From NCBI RefSeq assembly GCF_009758015.1, contig NZ_WSEL01000003.1:620001-684000 (forward strand): a stretch of 64,000 nucleotides of DNA. Direction: 5' to 3'. The translations under genes and the position numbers were made by a program. The DNA is from Ramlibacter pinisoli (GTDB taxonomy: Bacteria; Pseudomonadota; Gammaproteobacteria; Burkholderiales; Burkholderiaceae_C). Positions 43,892 to 52,596 of this stretch are shown here, piece by piece. Numbering within the stretch: position 1 is the first letter of the stretch; the number at the start of each line of letters is the position of its first letter. The notes below the pieces were generated by a model. That model searched no databases. It was given only the letters and a program-made list of their open reading frames with translations, and was not told where the DNA came from.

Positions 43892-44461
43892 ATGTCCCTG
43901 AAGCTGTTCCGGCATACCGATTACGCGCAGTCCATCCTGTCCCCGGGCGAGACGCGCTTCGCGATGCACCCGGGCTGGGCCATCGTGGCCGCCAGCCTCT
44001 GGATCGGCGTGGCGTGCAACGTCTGGCTGTGGCACGCGCTGGGCGGCGCCGACGACCAGTTGCTGGCGGCGGTGACAGTGGCCCTGGTCGTGATCGGCGC
44101 GGCCGGCTTCGTGCTGAGCCTGCTTGGCTGGCGCCGCACGTTCAAGCCTGCGGCCACCCTGCTCCTGCTGGTCGCGGCGGCAGCGGCGGCCGGCGTGTTC
44201 ACCCAGGGCCTGGGGCTCGATGCCGTCCTGGCCGGCAAGCGCCCGCTCTCGCTCATGCCCGCCTGGACCAGCCTGTTCGGCTGGCAGGTTCCATTGCTGC
44301 TGGCGCTGCTGGGCGGCGCGCCGGTCATCTGGCTGTGGGCGCAGCAGCTGCGCCGCCTGGACGGCCCCAGCCAGCTCGCCACCAACGTCAGCGGCATGCT
44401 GCTGGCGGCAGCGCTGGTCGCCGGTGGCGTGGTGCTGCACGCCGGCCTGCCCAGCCTCTGA
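43892..44461 (+). CDS. Membrane protein resembling the N-terminal domain of EptA-type phosphoethanolamine transferases
   Basis: A 189-residue protein with about five transmembrane helices. The layout (helix cluster, then TQGLGLDAVLAGKRPLSLMP, then LLLALLGGAPVIWLWAQQLRR) parallels the EptA/DUF1705 membrane domain, in which a short loop with a conserved Asp sits before the last helix. The large periplasmic sulfatase-like catalytic domain is completely absent, and nothing resembling it lies nearby. It may be a stand-alone family member. CAAAAT at 43880-43885 with TTGGCG 17 bases upstream is a plausible promoter leaving only a six-base leader. Confidence 0.6.
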   Translation: MSLKLFRHTDYAQSILSPGETRFAMHPGWAIVAASLWIGVACNVWLWHALGGADDQLLAAVTVALVVIGAAGFVLSLLGWRRTFKPAATLLLLVAAAAAAGVFTQGLGLDAVLAGKRPLSLMPAWTSLFGWQVPLLLALLGGAPVIWLWAQQLRRLDGPSQLATNVSGMLLAAALVAGGVVLHAGLPSL

Positions 44462-44470
44462 CACACACTC

Positions 44471-45559
44471 CTAGAACAGGCTGCCCTGGCCATCCAGCCG
44501 GGGCGGCTGGAACTGGCTCGTGTCGAACGCGAACCGCTCGCGGTTGAATCCGAGCCGGGCCGCCGCCTTGCGGAAGCGCTGGCCGATCAGGTCGGCCCAG
44601 GGACCGCTGCCCTTCATGCGCGTGGCGAAGTCGGCGTCGTAGTCCTTCCCGCCCCGCATGTCGTGCACGCGGGCCATGATGCGGTCGGCCCTCTGCGGAT
44701 AGTGGTGCTGCAGCCACTGGCGGAACAGCGGCGCCACCTCCCAGGGCAGGCGCAGCACATGGTAGAAGGCGCTGCGCGCGCCGGCCTCCCAGGCCGCTTC
44801 CAGCACCTGTTCGAGATCGTCGGTGAGGAACGGGATCTGCGGCGCCAGGCTGACGCCACACGGGATGCCTGCTTCCGCCAGGGTCTTCAACGTGCGCAGG
44901 CGCCGGTGCGGCGCCGCCGCCCTCGGCTCCAGCTTGCGCGTGAGGGACGCGTCCAGCGTGGTGATGGTCACGTACACCGCCGCCAGCCCGCGGGCCGCCA
45001 TCGGCGCGATCAGGTCGAGGTCGCGTTCCACCGTGCTGGCCTTGGTGACCAGCGAGAACGGGTGGTGGGTCTCGGACAGCACCTCGAGCACGGAACGCGT
45101 GAGGCGCAGCTCGCGCTCGACCGGCTGGTAGCAGTCGGTCGCGGTGCCGATCGCCAGCATGCGCGGCTCGTACGACTTGCGCGCCAGCTCGCGCCGCAGC
45201 ACCTGGTCGACATGGCGCTTGGCGATGATGCGGGTCTCGAAGTCCAGGCCGGGCGACAGGTTCAGGTAGCTGTGGGTGGGCCGTGCGTAGCAGTAGATGC
45301 AGCCGTGCTCGCAGCCGCGGTACGGGTTGAGCCCGCGGTCGAAATAGATGTCGGGCGACTCGTTGTAGCTGATGACGCTGCGCGGCTCCTCCCAGGTGAC
45401 GTCGGTGGCGGGCGGTGCGGGTGCATCGGCGTCGTCCGGCAGCTCGTCGGACCAGCCGTCGTCGAACACCTCGCGGGCGTCGCGCTCGAACCGGTGCGGG
45501 TGGCGCGTGGCCGTGCCGCGACCCTTGATCGCGTCGACGGGAATGCGCTGCGTGGCCAT
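44471..45559 (-). CDS. PA0069-family radical SAM protein (SplB-like)
   Basis: A 362-residue radical SAM protein. The 4Fe-4S cluster cysteines are C83, C87 and C90 in RGCEHGCIYCYARP, followed by the conserved THSYLNLSPGLDFETRI block. Proteins of this group are homologous to spore photoproduct lyase but occur in non-sporeformers; their reaction is not established. The ATG at 45559 gives the family-like start with AIKGRGTATRHPHRFERDAR; an upstream ATG at 45598 would run through the LexA-type box and was judged less likely. There is no clear Shine-Dalgarno sequence. A role in DNA damage response is suggested by the box. Confidence 0.88.
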   Translation of the reverse strand: MATQRIPVDAIKGRGTATRHPHRFERDAREVFDDGWSDELPDDADAPAPPATDVTWEEPRSVISYNESPDIYFDRGLNPYRGCEHGCIYCYARPTHSYLNLSPGLDFETRIIAKRHVDQVLRRELARKSYEPRMLAIGTATDCYQPVERELRLTRSVLEVLSETHHPFSLVTKASTVERDLDLIAPMAARGLAAVYVTITTLDASLTRKLEPRAAAPHRRLRTLKTLAEAGIPCGVSLAPQIPFLTDDLEQVLEAAWEAGARSAFYHVLRLPWEVAPLFRQWLQHHYPQRADRIMARVHDMRGGKDYDADFATRMKGSGPWADLIGQRFRKAAARLGFNRERFAFDTSQFQPPRLDGQGSLF

Positions 45560-45564
45560 GGACA

Positions 45565-45580
45565 CTGTATTTTCATCCAG
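45565..45580 (-). promoter_or_regulatory. LexA-type SOS box
   Basis: CTGTATTTTCATCCAG has the CTG-N10-CAG frame of LexA operators with a mostly AT-rich interior. It lies five bases upstream of the radical SAM start codon. On the minus strand TACAGT within it looks like a -10 box, so LexA binding would block the promoter. Confidence 0.65.
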
Positions 45581-45618
45581 TTTTTGGGCGGCGAACATCC
45601 CTCATGCATTAACTGATT

Positions 45619-45636
45619 TTTCAGAAGCTTCTGAAA
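45619..45636. promoter_or_regulatory. Perfect 18-bp palindrome, probable GbsR/MarR operator
   Basis: TTTCAGAAGCTTCTGAAA reads the same on both strands. Its right arm contains CTGAAA (45631-45636), which fits a -35 element for CACAAT at 45654-45659 with a 17-base spacer. Binding of the regulator encoded at 45667 would therefore shut off its own promoter and, by read-through, the cyd operon. Confidence 0.65.
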
Positions 45637-45666
45637 GTTCAGGTCGATCGCGCCACAATCGCGCCC

Positions 45667-46239
45667 ATGCCGCTGCAGGACCACCTTCCACCCCTGTCGC
45701 GTGAGTTCGTCTCGCATTTCGGCGAGATGGGCAGCCGCTGGGGCATCAACCGCACCGTGGGGCAGATCTACGCCCTGCTGTTCATCAGCCAGAAGGCACT
45801 GAATGCCGACGAGATCGCGGAGGCCCTCGAGTTCTCGCGCTCCAACGTCAGCATGGGCCTGAAGGAGCTGCAGTCGTGGCGCCTGGTGCGCCTGAAGCAC
45901 CAGCCGGGGGACAGGCGCGAATACTTCGAGGCGCCGGCCGACGTGTGGGAGATCTTCCGGGTGCTGGCCGAGGAGCGCCGCCGGCGCGAGATCGAGCCCA
46001 CGCTGTCGATGCTGCGCATGGCGCTGCTGCAGGAACCGGCCAACGACGCCGACCGCCACGCCCAGGCCCGCATGCGCCAGATGCACGACCTGATCGACCG
46101 GCTGATGACGTGGTTCGACGACGTGCAGAAGCTCGCGCCGGAGACCGCCCTGCAACTCATGGGCATGGGGTCGACGGTGACCAAGGTGCTCGAATTCAAG
46201 GACCGCGTGACCGGCAAGGCCGCGCCCCGCAAGGAGTGA
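45667..46239 (+). CDS. GbsR/MarR-family transcriptional regulator of the cyd operon
   Basis: A 190-residue winged-helix regulator of the GbsR branch. NRTVGQIYALLFISQKALNA and DEIAEALEFSRSNVSMGLKE cover the helix-turn-helix, LVRLKHQPGDRREYFEAPAD the wing, and the C-terminal helices form the dimer interface. It starts seven bases after CACAAT, a -10 candidate, and lacks a Shine-Dalgarno sequence. Only five bases separate it from cydA, so it is the first gene of the oxidase operon and probably its regulator. Confidence 0.9.
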   Translation: MPLQDHLPPLSREFVSHFGEMGSRWGINRTVGQIYALLFISQKALNADEIAEALEFSRSNVSMGLKELQSWRLVRLKHQPGDRREYFEAPADVWEIFRVLAEERRRREIEPTLSMLRMALLQEPANDADRHAQARMRQMHDLIDRLMTWFDDVQKLAPETALQLMGMGSTVTKVLEFKDRVTGKAAPRKE

Positions 46240-46244
46240 ACCCC

Positions 46245-47630
46245 ATGGACGCCCTCGTGCTGTCTCGCATCCAGTTCGCCGCCAACATCAGCTTCCACAT
46301 CCTGTTCCCCACCATCAACATCGCGCTGGCCTGGTTCCTCGTCTATTTCAGGCTGCGCAACAACGCGGCGCGCGACGCGGCCGAGGCGCAGCACTGGGAG
46401 GAGGCGTACTTCCTCTGGACCAAGGTCTTCGCGCTGTCGTTCGCGCTCGGCGTGGTGTCGGGCATCACCATGAGCTTCCAGTTCGGCACCAACTGGCCGG
46501 GCTTCATGGAGCGCGCCGGCAACATCGCCGGCCCCCTGCTCGGCTACGAGGTGCTGACCGCCTTCTTCCTGGAGGCGACCTTCCTGGGGATCATGCTGTT
46601 CGGCCGCGGCCGCGTGTCGGACCGCGTGCACCTGTTCGCCTCGCTGATGGTGGCCGGTGGCACCACGCTGTCGGCGTTCTGGATCCTGAGCCTGAACTCG
46701 TGGATGCAGACGCCGACCGGCTACCGCATCGTCGACGGCGTCATGCATGCCGACAGCTGGCTCGCCATCGTCTTCAATCCCTCGTTCCCGTACCGGCTCG
46801 CCCACAAGCTGCTGGCCTCGACCATCACGGCCTCGTTCCTGATCGCGGGCCTGTCGGCCTGGCAGTTCCTGCGCAAGGCCAACAACGGCGGCAGCGCCAG
46901 GGCGCTGCGCACCGCCATCACGGTGGCCGCCATCGCCGTGCCGCTGCAGATCGTGGCCGGCGACATGCATGGACTGAACACCCTGGAGCACCAGCCGGCC
47001 AAGATCGCCGCCATCGAGGGCATCTGGCACACGGAAAAGAGCGCTCCCCTCACCCTGTTCGGCCTGCCCAACGAGAAGGAAGGGCGCACCGACTACGCGA
47101 TCACCGTCCCCAAGCTCGCCAGCCTGATCCTGGCGCACGACATGGACGCCGAACTGAAGGGACTGGACGAGTTCAAGGACACGCACCCGCCGGTGGCGCC
47201 CGTCTTCTGGAGCTTCCGCGTGATGGTGGGCATGGGCGTCCTCATGCTGGTGGTGGCCTGGTGGAGCGCGCTGACCCTGTGGCGGCGGCGCCGCTCGGCC
47301 GGGGCCGACCAGCCGCTGTCGATGCTGCAGCTGCGGGTGCTGACGGCCATGACCTTTTCGGGCTGGCTGGCGACCCTGGCCGGCTGGTACGTCACCGAGA
47401 TCGGGCGCCAGCCCTTCATCGTCTACGGCCTGCTGCGCACGGCGCAGGTGGTGGCCGAGCACCCGGCGGGCATGGTGCTGACGACGCTGCTGGCCTACCT
47501 GGCCGTCTACGCCTTCCTGCTCGTCGCCTACGTCCTCGTGCTGGCCTACATGAGCACGCACCCCGCCATGCCCACCCCCGACACGCCGCTAAGCCCCAAG
47601 GCCGCCCTGCCGGTCGGCGGCCCGGCCTGA
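46245..47630 (+). CDS. cydA: Cytochrome bd-type quinol oxidase subunit I (CioA-like)
   Basis: A 461-residue membrane subunit carrying the three hemes and the quinol site. Conserved features: RIQFAANISFHILFP with H18, FGTNWPGFM, FEATF-like FFLEATFLGIMLFG, LSAFWILSLNSWMQTP and the GRQPFIVYGLLRT motif. The region after GDMHG is short, with the quinol loop lacking the long insertion of E. coli CydA; this fits the cyanide-insensitive (CIO) type, a low-heme-d oxidase of aerobic bacteria. AAGGAG precedes the ATG. It is cotranscribed with cydB. Confidence 0.95.
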   Translation: MDALVLSRIQFAANISFHILFPTINIALAWFLVYFRLRNNAARDAAEAQHWEEAYFLWTKVFALSFALGVVSGITMSFQFGTNWPGFMERAGNIAGPLLGYEVLTAFFLEATFLGIMLFGRGRVSDRVHLFASLMVAGGTTLSAFWILSLNSWMQTPTGYRIVDGVMHADSWLAIVFNPSFPYRLAHKLLASTITASFLIAGLSAWQFLRKANNGGSARALRTAITVAAIAVPLQIVAGDMHGLNTLEHQPAKIAAIEGIWHTEKSAPLTLFGLPNEKEGRTDYAITVPKLASLILAHDMDAELKGLDEFKDTHPPVAPVFWSFRVMVGMGVLMLVVAWWSALTLWRRRRSAGADQPLSMLQLRVLTAMTFSGWLATLAGWYVTEIGRQPFIVYGLLRTAQVVAEHPAGMVLTTLLAYLAVYAFLLVAYVLVLAYMSTHPAMPTPDTPLSPKAALPVGGPA

Positions 47631-47640
47631 GGAGCCCCCG

Positions 47641-48660
47641 ATGACCTTCGATTGGCCCACCGTCCTGCCCTTGCTGTTCATGGCCGTCATGGGCCTGTCG
47701 CTGCTCGCCTACGTGGTGCTCGACGGCTACGACCTGGGCGTGGGCATCCTGCTGCCGTTCGCGACCGACGACCAGAAGGACATCATGGTGTCCTCCATCG
47801 GCCCCTTCTGGGACGCCAACGAGACCTGGCTGGTGCTGGGGATCGGCGTGCTGCTGGTGGCGTTCCCCAAGGCCCACAGCCTGGTGCTCACCAACCTGTA
47901 CCTGCCGGTCGCGGTGATGCTGGTCGGCCTCATCCTGCGCGGCGTGTCGTTCGACTTCCGGGTCAAGGCGCGCGCCGCGCGCAAGGGCATGTGGAACGCG
48001 CTGTTCGCGGCCGGCTCGCTGATGGCCGCGATGGCCCAGGGCTGGATGCTGGGCAGCTACCTCACCGGCTTCGACCACGGCCCCTGGTCGCTCGCCTTCG
48101 CGGCCGGCATCGCGCTCACGCTGCCCACCGCCTACGCCATGCTGGGCGCCGGGTGGCTGATCATGAAGACCTGGGACGAGCTGCAGCTGCGCGCCGTGGA
48201 CTGGGCGCGCAAGGTGCTGTGGCCGATGGGGCTGGCGCTGGTGGGCATCTCGCTCGCCACGCCGCTGGTGAGCCACACCGTGTTCTCCAAGTGGTTCTCG
48301 ATGCCGGAGCTGATCGGCCTGCTGCCGATCCCGGTGGCCTGCGCGGCGGCGTTCTTCGCTGCCTGGCAGGTGACCGCCAGGCCCCGGATCGTGGCCGCCG
48401 GCTACGGCTGGGTGCTGTTCGCCTCCACCGTCCTGATCTTCGTGATGGCCTTCCTGGGCCTGGCCTACAGCCTGTACCCGTACATCGTCATCGACCGGCT
48501 GACGGTCTGGCAGGCGGCCAGCGCGCACGAATCGCTGGTGGTGATCTTCATCGGCGTGGCGATCACGCTGCCGGCGATCATCGTCTACACGGTGTTCATG
48601 TACCGCGTGTTCTGGGGCCGGGCGACGACGCTCAGCTACGCGGCGCACACGCCGCACTGA
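47641..48660 (+). CDS. cydB: Cytochrome bd-type quinol oxidase subunit II (CioB-like)
   Basis: A 339-residue membrane protein of about eight to nine helices. Characteristic text: LAYVVLDGYDLGVGILLPF near 20-40, SSIGPFWDANETWLVLG at about 52-68 and RGVSFDFRVK near 100. It is the second core subunit of the bd-type oxidase, needed for stability and heme assembly. GAGGAG lies before the ATG, ten bases after the cydA stop. No cydX or cydCD genes follow, as is common for the CIO type. Confidence 0.95.
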   Translation: MTFDWPTVLPLLFMAVMGLSLLAYVVLDGYDLGVGILLPFATDDQKDIMVSSIGPFWDANETWLVLGIGVLLVAFPKAHSLVLTNLYLPVAVMLVGLILRGVSFDFRVKARAARKGMWNALFAAGSLMAAMAQGWMLGSYLTGFDHGPWSLAFAAGIALTLPTAYAMLGAGWLIMKTWDELQLRAVDWARKVLWPMGLALVGISLATPLVSHTVFSKWFSMPELIGLLPIPVACAAAFFAAWQVTARPRIVAAGYGWVLFASTVLIFVMAFLGLAYSLYPYIVIDRLTVWQAASAHESLVVIFIGVAITLPAIIVYTVFMYRVFWGRATTLSYAAHTPH

Positions 48661-48663
48661 CGT

Positions 48664-49623
48664 TCAGCGCAGGCGCGCCTTCGCCTGCGCGTACTCGTGC
48701 CGCAGCTTGGCCACCAGCTCGGCTGCCGGCAACACCTCGTGCACGGCGCCGATGCCCTGGCCGCAGCCCCAGATCTCCTTCCAGGCCTTGGGCTTGCTGC
48801 CCTCGCCGCCGCCGAAGTTCATCTTGCTGGGGTCGCTCTCGGGCAGGTTGTCCGGGTCCAGCCCGGCGGCGCGCACCGAGGGCTTGAGATAGTTGCCGTG
48901 CACGCCCGTGAACAGGCTGGAGTAGACGATGTCGTCGCTGGTGCCGTCGACGATGGCCTGCTTGTAGGCATCGGTCGCACGGGCCTCGTCGGTGGCGATG
49001 AAGGCCGAGCCGATGTAGGCGAAGTCGGCGCCCATGGCCTGGGCGGCCAGCACGGCGCCGCCGGTGGCGATCGAGCCCGAGAGGGCCAGCGGGCCGTCGA
49101 ACCACTCGCGGATCTCCTGGATCAGCGCGAACGGGCTCTTGATGCCGGCATGGCCGCCGGCGCCGGCCGCCACGGCGATCAGGCCGTCGGCGCCCTTCTC
49201 GATCGCCTTGCGGGCGAAGAAGTCGTTGATGATGTCGTGCAGCACCACCCCGCCGTAGGAATGGATGGCGTCGTTGACGTCGGTGCGCGCGCCCAGCGAG
49301 GTGATGACGACCGGCACCTTGTACTTCACCACCATCTCCATGTCGTGCTCGAGCCGGTCGTTGCTCTTGTGCACGATCTGGTTGATGGCGAACGGCGCCG
49401 CCGGCCGGCCGGGGTTGGCGCGGTTGTAGGCCGCCAGCGTCTCGGTGATCTCGGCCAGCCACTCGTCCAGCTGCGATGCCGGTCGCGCGTTGAGCGCCGG
49501 CATCGCCCCGATGATCCCGGCCTTGCATTGCTCGATGAGCAGTTTCGGGTTGCTGATGATGAACAGCGGCGAGCCGATCACGGGCAGCGAGAGGTTCTGC
49601 AGGGCGGCGGGAAGCTTCGACAT
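48664..49623 (-). CDS. Nitronate monooxygenase / 2-nitropropane dioxygenase family
   Basis: A 319-residue FMN-dependent TIM-barrel protein. LPVIGSPLFIISNPKLLIEQ and KAGIIGAMPALNARP are the family start; FMN contacts are in VAAGAGGHAG and LSGSIATGGAVLAAQAMGAD. The group oxidises nitronates, but many members linked to fatty-acid genes have other, unknown substrates. Here it lies behind an acyl-CoA dehydrogenase and etfBA, all on the minus strand, so a role in acyl-chain metabolism is possible. ATG at 49623 gives the family start. Confidence 0.88.
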   Translation of the reverse strand: MSKLPAALQNLSLPVIGSPLFIISNPKLLIEQCKAGIIGAMPALNARPASQLDEWLAEITETLAAYNRANPGRPAAPFAINQIVHKSNDRLEHDMEMVVKYKVPVVITSLGARTDVNDAIHSYGGVVLHDIINDFFARKAIEKGADGLIAVAAGAGGHAGIKSPFALIQEIREWFDGPLALSGSIATGGAVLAAQAMGADFAYIGSAFIATDEARATDAYKQAIVDGTSDDIVYSSLFTGVHGNYLKPSVRAAGLDPDNLPESDPSKMNFGGGEGSKPKAWKEIWGCGQGIGAVHEVLPAAELVAKLRHEYAQAKARLR

Positions 49624-49759
49624 CAGGGCTCCGGTGGGTGGGAAGGCGACGGGCGCGGAAGTCGCAGCAGGGACGCCAGCCTCGCAAGAACGACCTTGTA
49701 AGGCCTTTTGCGCGTCCCCTGCGTAACCTGCGCGACTGCCGCCGCGCAGGCATGCTGCG

Positions 49760-51550
49760 TCAGTACGCGTCAACCGGCAGCGCCGTCACGCTCTCGGCGC
49801 CCTCGACGATGGCATCGCGGGTGCCCTGGGCCTTCGACAGGATGTGGTCGGCGTAGAAGCGGGCGGTGGCGATCTTGGCCTCCATGAAGGCGCGGTCCTG
49901 TCCCTTGGCGGCCAGGTCCTCGGCCGCCAGCAGCGAGCGCGCCAGCTGCCAGCCGGCCACCAGGTTGCCGGCGAGCAGCAGGTAGGGCACGGAGCCGGCG
50001 AACACCGCGTTCGGGCTGGCCTTGGTCTGGCCGGCGACGAAGTCCACCACGTCCAGGAAGGCCTTGCGGGCGGCGACCAGGCGCTTGTGCACGGCACGGG
50101 CGGCGGCCGAATCGCGGCGGGCCAGGTCCGCCTCGGTCTTCTCGATCTGGGCGGCGATCGCGCGGGCCACCTGGCCGCCGTCGCGCGCGGTCTTGCGGCC
50201 CACCAGGTCGTTGGCCTGGATGGCGGTCGTGCCTTCGTAGATGGTGAGGATCTTGGCGTCGCGGTAGTACTGGGCCGCGCCGGTCTCCTCGATGAAGCCC
50301 ATGCCGCCGTGCACCTGCACGCCCAGCGACGTGACGTCCAGGCTCATCTCGGTGCTGTAGCCCTTCACCAGCGGCACCAGGAACTCGTAGAAGGCCTGGT
50401 TCTGCTGGCGCACGTCCGCGTCGGGATGGTGGTGGGCGGCGTCGTACGCCGCCGCCGCCACGCTCGCCATGGCGCGGCAGCCCTCGACATGGGCGCGCAT
50501 CGTCATCAGCATGCGCTTGACGTCGGGGTGGTGGATGATGGCCGCGCTGGCGTTGATCGAGCCGTCGACCGGGCGGGACTGGACACGGTCCTTCGCGTAC
50601 GCCACCGCCTTCTGGTAGGCGCGCTCGGCGATGGCGATGCCCTGCACGCCGACCGCATACCGGGCCGCGTTCATCATGATGAACATGTACTCGAGGCCGC
50701 GGTTCTCCTGGCCCACCAGGTAGCCGATGGCGCCGCCGTGGTCGCCGTACTGCAGCACGGCCGTGGGCGAGGCCTTGATGCCCATCTTGTGCTCGATGCT
50801 CACGCAGTGCACGTCGTTGCGCGCGCCGCGCGAGCCGTCCTTGTTGACCAGGAACTTGGGCACGACGAACAGGCTGATGCCCTTGACGCCCTCGGGCGCG
50901 CCGGACACGCGGGCCAGCACCAGGTGGACGATGTTGTCCGCCATGTCGTGCTCGCCGTAGGTGATGAAGATCTTGGTGCCGAAGACCTTGTAGGAGCCGT
51001 CGGGCTGCGGCTCGGCACGGGTGCGCACCAGCGCCAGGTCGCTGCCGGCCTGCGGCTCGGTGAGGTTCATGGTGCCGGTCCACTCACCGCTCACCAGCTT
51101 CTCGAGGTAGGTGGCCTTGAGCTCGTCGGAGCCGGCCGTCAGCAGCGCCTCGATGGCGCCGTCGGTCAGCAGCGGGCACAGCGCGAAGCTGAGGTTGGCG
51201 GAGTTGAGCATCTCGACGCAGGCGGCGCCGATGACCTTGGGCAGGCCCTGGCCGCCGGCGTCGGCGGGGTGCTGCAGGCCTTGCCAGCCGCCCTCGGCGT
51301 ATTGCTTGTAGGCATCGGCGAAGCCGGGCGTCGTGGTGACCTCGCCATCCTTCCAGCTCGAAGGATTCTTGTCGCCGTCCACGTTGAGCGGCGCCAGCAC
51401 GCCCTCGTTGAACTTCGCGCACTCCTCCAGGACGGCCTGCGCCGTCTCCAGGCCGGCATCTTCGAAGCCGGGGATCTGCGCGATCTGGCCGATGTTCGCC
51501 AGGTGCTCGAGGTCGAACAGCATGTCCTTGAGGGGGGCGCGGTAGCTCAT
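49760..51550 (-). CDS. Acyl-CoA dehydrogenase, DmdC/AidB-like long form
   Basis: A 596-residue flavoprotein, longer than classical acyl-CoA dehydrogenases (about 380) because of an N-terminal DUF (starting SYRAPLKDMLFDLEHLANI) and a C-terminal helical domain, as in 3-methylmercaptopropionyl-CoA dehydrogenase-type enzymes. Seen motifs: GTMNLTEPQAGSDLA for FAD and YEGTTAIQANDLVGRK near 430. Electrons would pass to the ETF encoded upstream. AGGAGA precedes the ATG at 51550. Confidence 0.92.
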   Translation of the reverse strand: MSYRAPLKDMLFDLEHLANIGQIAQIPGFEDAGLETAQAVLEECAKFNEGVLAPLNVDGDKNPSSWKDGEVTTTPGFADAYKQYAEGGWQGLQHPADAGGQGLPKVIGAACVEMLNSANLSFALCPLLTDGAIEALLTAGSDELKATYLEKLVSGEWTGTMNLTEPQAGSDLALVRTRAEPQPDGSYKVFGTKIFITYGEHDMADNIVHLVLARVSGAPEGVKGISLFVVPKFLVNKDGSRGARNDVHCVSIEHKMGIKASPTAVLQYGDHGGAIGYLVGQENRGLEYMFIMMNAARYAVGVQGIAIAERAYQKAVAYAKDRVQSRPVDGSINASAAIIHHPDVKRMLMTMRAHVEGCRAMASVAAAAYDAAHHHPDADVRQQNQAFYEFLVPLVKGYSTEMSLDVTSLGVQVHGGMGFIEETGAAQYYRDAKILTIYEGTTAIQANDLVGRKTARDGGQVARAIAAQIEKTEADLARRDSAAARAVHKRLVAARKAFLDVVDFVAGQTKASPNAVFAGSVPYLLLAGNLVAGWQLARSLLAAEDLAAKGQDRAFMEAKIATARFYADHILSKAQGTRDAIVEGAESVTALPVDAY

Positions 51551-51572
51551 GGGAATCTCCTGTGGGGTCTGC

Positions 51573-51654
51573 CTTCCCCGAGCGGGGAAGTCTGGAAAGG
51601 GGTGCCGCATCATCCGCGACGGCACCCGCTTCCGCCCTCCCCGCGAGGGGGAGG
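51573..51654. repeat. Three consecutive hairpins between etfA and the acyl-CoA dehydrogenase gene
   Basis: CTTCCCC/GGGGAAG (51573-51590), GGTGCCG/CGGCACC (51601-51626) and CCTCCCC/GGGGAGG (51636-51654) form three perfect 7-bp stems in a row, filling most of the 113-base gap. They may slow transcription or protect mRNA ends, so that etfBA and the dehydrogenase are expressed at different levels. Confidence 0.7.
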
Positions 51655-51663
51655 TCGGCGCGA

Positions 51664-52596
51664 TCAGAGCGCCTTGACCAGCTCCGGCACGGCCTGGAAC
51701 AGGTCGGCTTCGAGGCCGTAGTCGGCCACGCTGAAGATCGGCGCTTCCGGGTCCTTGTTGATCGCGACGATCACCTTGGAGTCCTTCATGCCGGCCAGGT
51801 GCTGGATGGCGCCGGAGATGCCGGCCGCCACGTACAGCTGGGGCGCGACGATCTTGCCGGTCTGGCCGACCTGGAAGTCGTTCGGCGCATAGCCGGCGTC
51901 CACGGCCGCGCGCGAGGCACCGATGGCCGCGCCCAGCTTGTCGGCCAGCGGCTCGAGCACTTCATGGAACTTCTCGCTGGAGCCGAGCGCGCGGCCGCCA
52001 GAGACGATGACCTTGGCGGCGGTCAGTTCGGGGCGATCGTTCTTGGCGATCTCCTGGCTCACGAACTTGCTCTTGCCGCTGTCGGGGGCACCGGCAGCGC
52101 TCTCGACAGCCGCGCTGCCACCGGTGGCAGCGGCCGGGTCGAAGGCGGTGGTGCGCACCGTGATCACCTTCACCTTGTCGGCGCTCTGCACGATGGCGAT
52201 GGCGTTGCCGGCATAGATCGGGCGCTCGAACGTGTCGGCGGCATCGACCTTGGTGATGTCGGAGATCTGTGCGACGTCCAGCTTGGCGGCCACGCGCGGG
52301 GCGATGTTCTTGCCGCTGGCGGTGGCCGGGAAGAGGATGTGCTCGTAGCTGCCGGCGATGGCCAGCACCTGCGCGGTCATGTTCTCGGCCAGGCCGTGCT
52401 CGAACTGCGCGCCATCGGCGTGGATCACCTTGGCCACGCCAGCGATCTGCGCAGCAGCCTTGGCGGCGTCGCCGGCATTGGCGCCGGCCACCAGCACGTG
52501 CACGTCGCCGCCGCAGGCCTTGGCCGCGGTGACGGTGTTCAGCGTCGCGGCCTTGATGGACTTGTTGTCGTGTTCTGCAATCACCAGGGCCGTCAT
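51664..52596 (-). CDS. etfA: Electron transfer flavoprotein alpha subunit
   Basis: A 310-residue subunit holding the FAD of ETF. The N-terminal adenosine-binding-like domain starts [20 protein letters not shown]; the C-terminal FAD domain has [55 protein letters not shown] and [20 protein letters not shown], all typical. It accepts electrons from acyl-CoA dehydrogenases and passes them to ETF-quinone oxidoreductase. The start directly follows the etfB stop. Confidence 0.97.
   Translation of the reverse strand: MTALVIAEHDNKSIKAATLNTVTAAKACGGDVHVLVAGANAGDAAKAAAQIAGVAKVIHADGAQFEHGLAENMTAQVLAIAGSYEHILFPATASGKNIAPRVAAKLDVAQISDITKVDAADTFERPIYAGNAIAIVQSADKVKVITVRTTAFDPAAATGGSAAVESAAGAPDSGKSKFVSQEIAKNDRPELTAAKVIVSGGRALGSSEKFHEVLEPLADKLGAAIGASRAAVDAGYAPNDFQVGQTGKIVAPQLYVAAGISGAIQHLAGMKDSKVIVAINKDPEAPIFSVADYGLEADLFQAVPELVKAL

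Noticed and set aside
45559..45598. Longer start (ATG at 45598) for the radical SAM protein
   Set aside because: It would place the SOS box inside the coding region and add residues not expected from the family; kept only as an alternative.
49844..51721. Plus-strand open frame of over 600 codons opposite the acyl-CoA dehydrogenase gene
   Set aside because: It is antisense to a complete, well-conserved flavoprotein gene and has shadow-frame composition.
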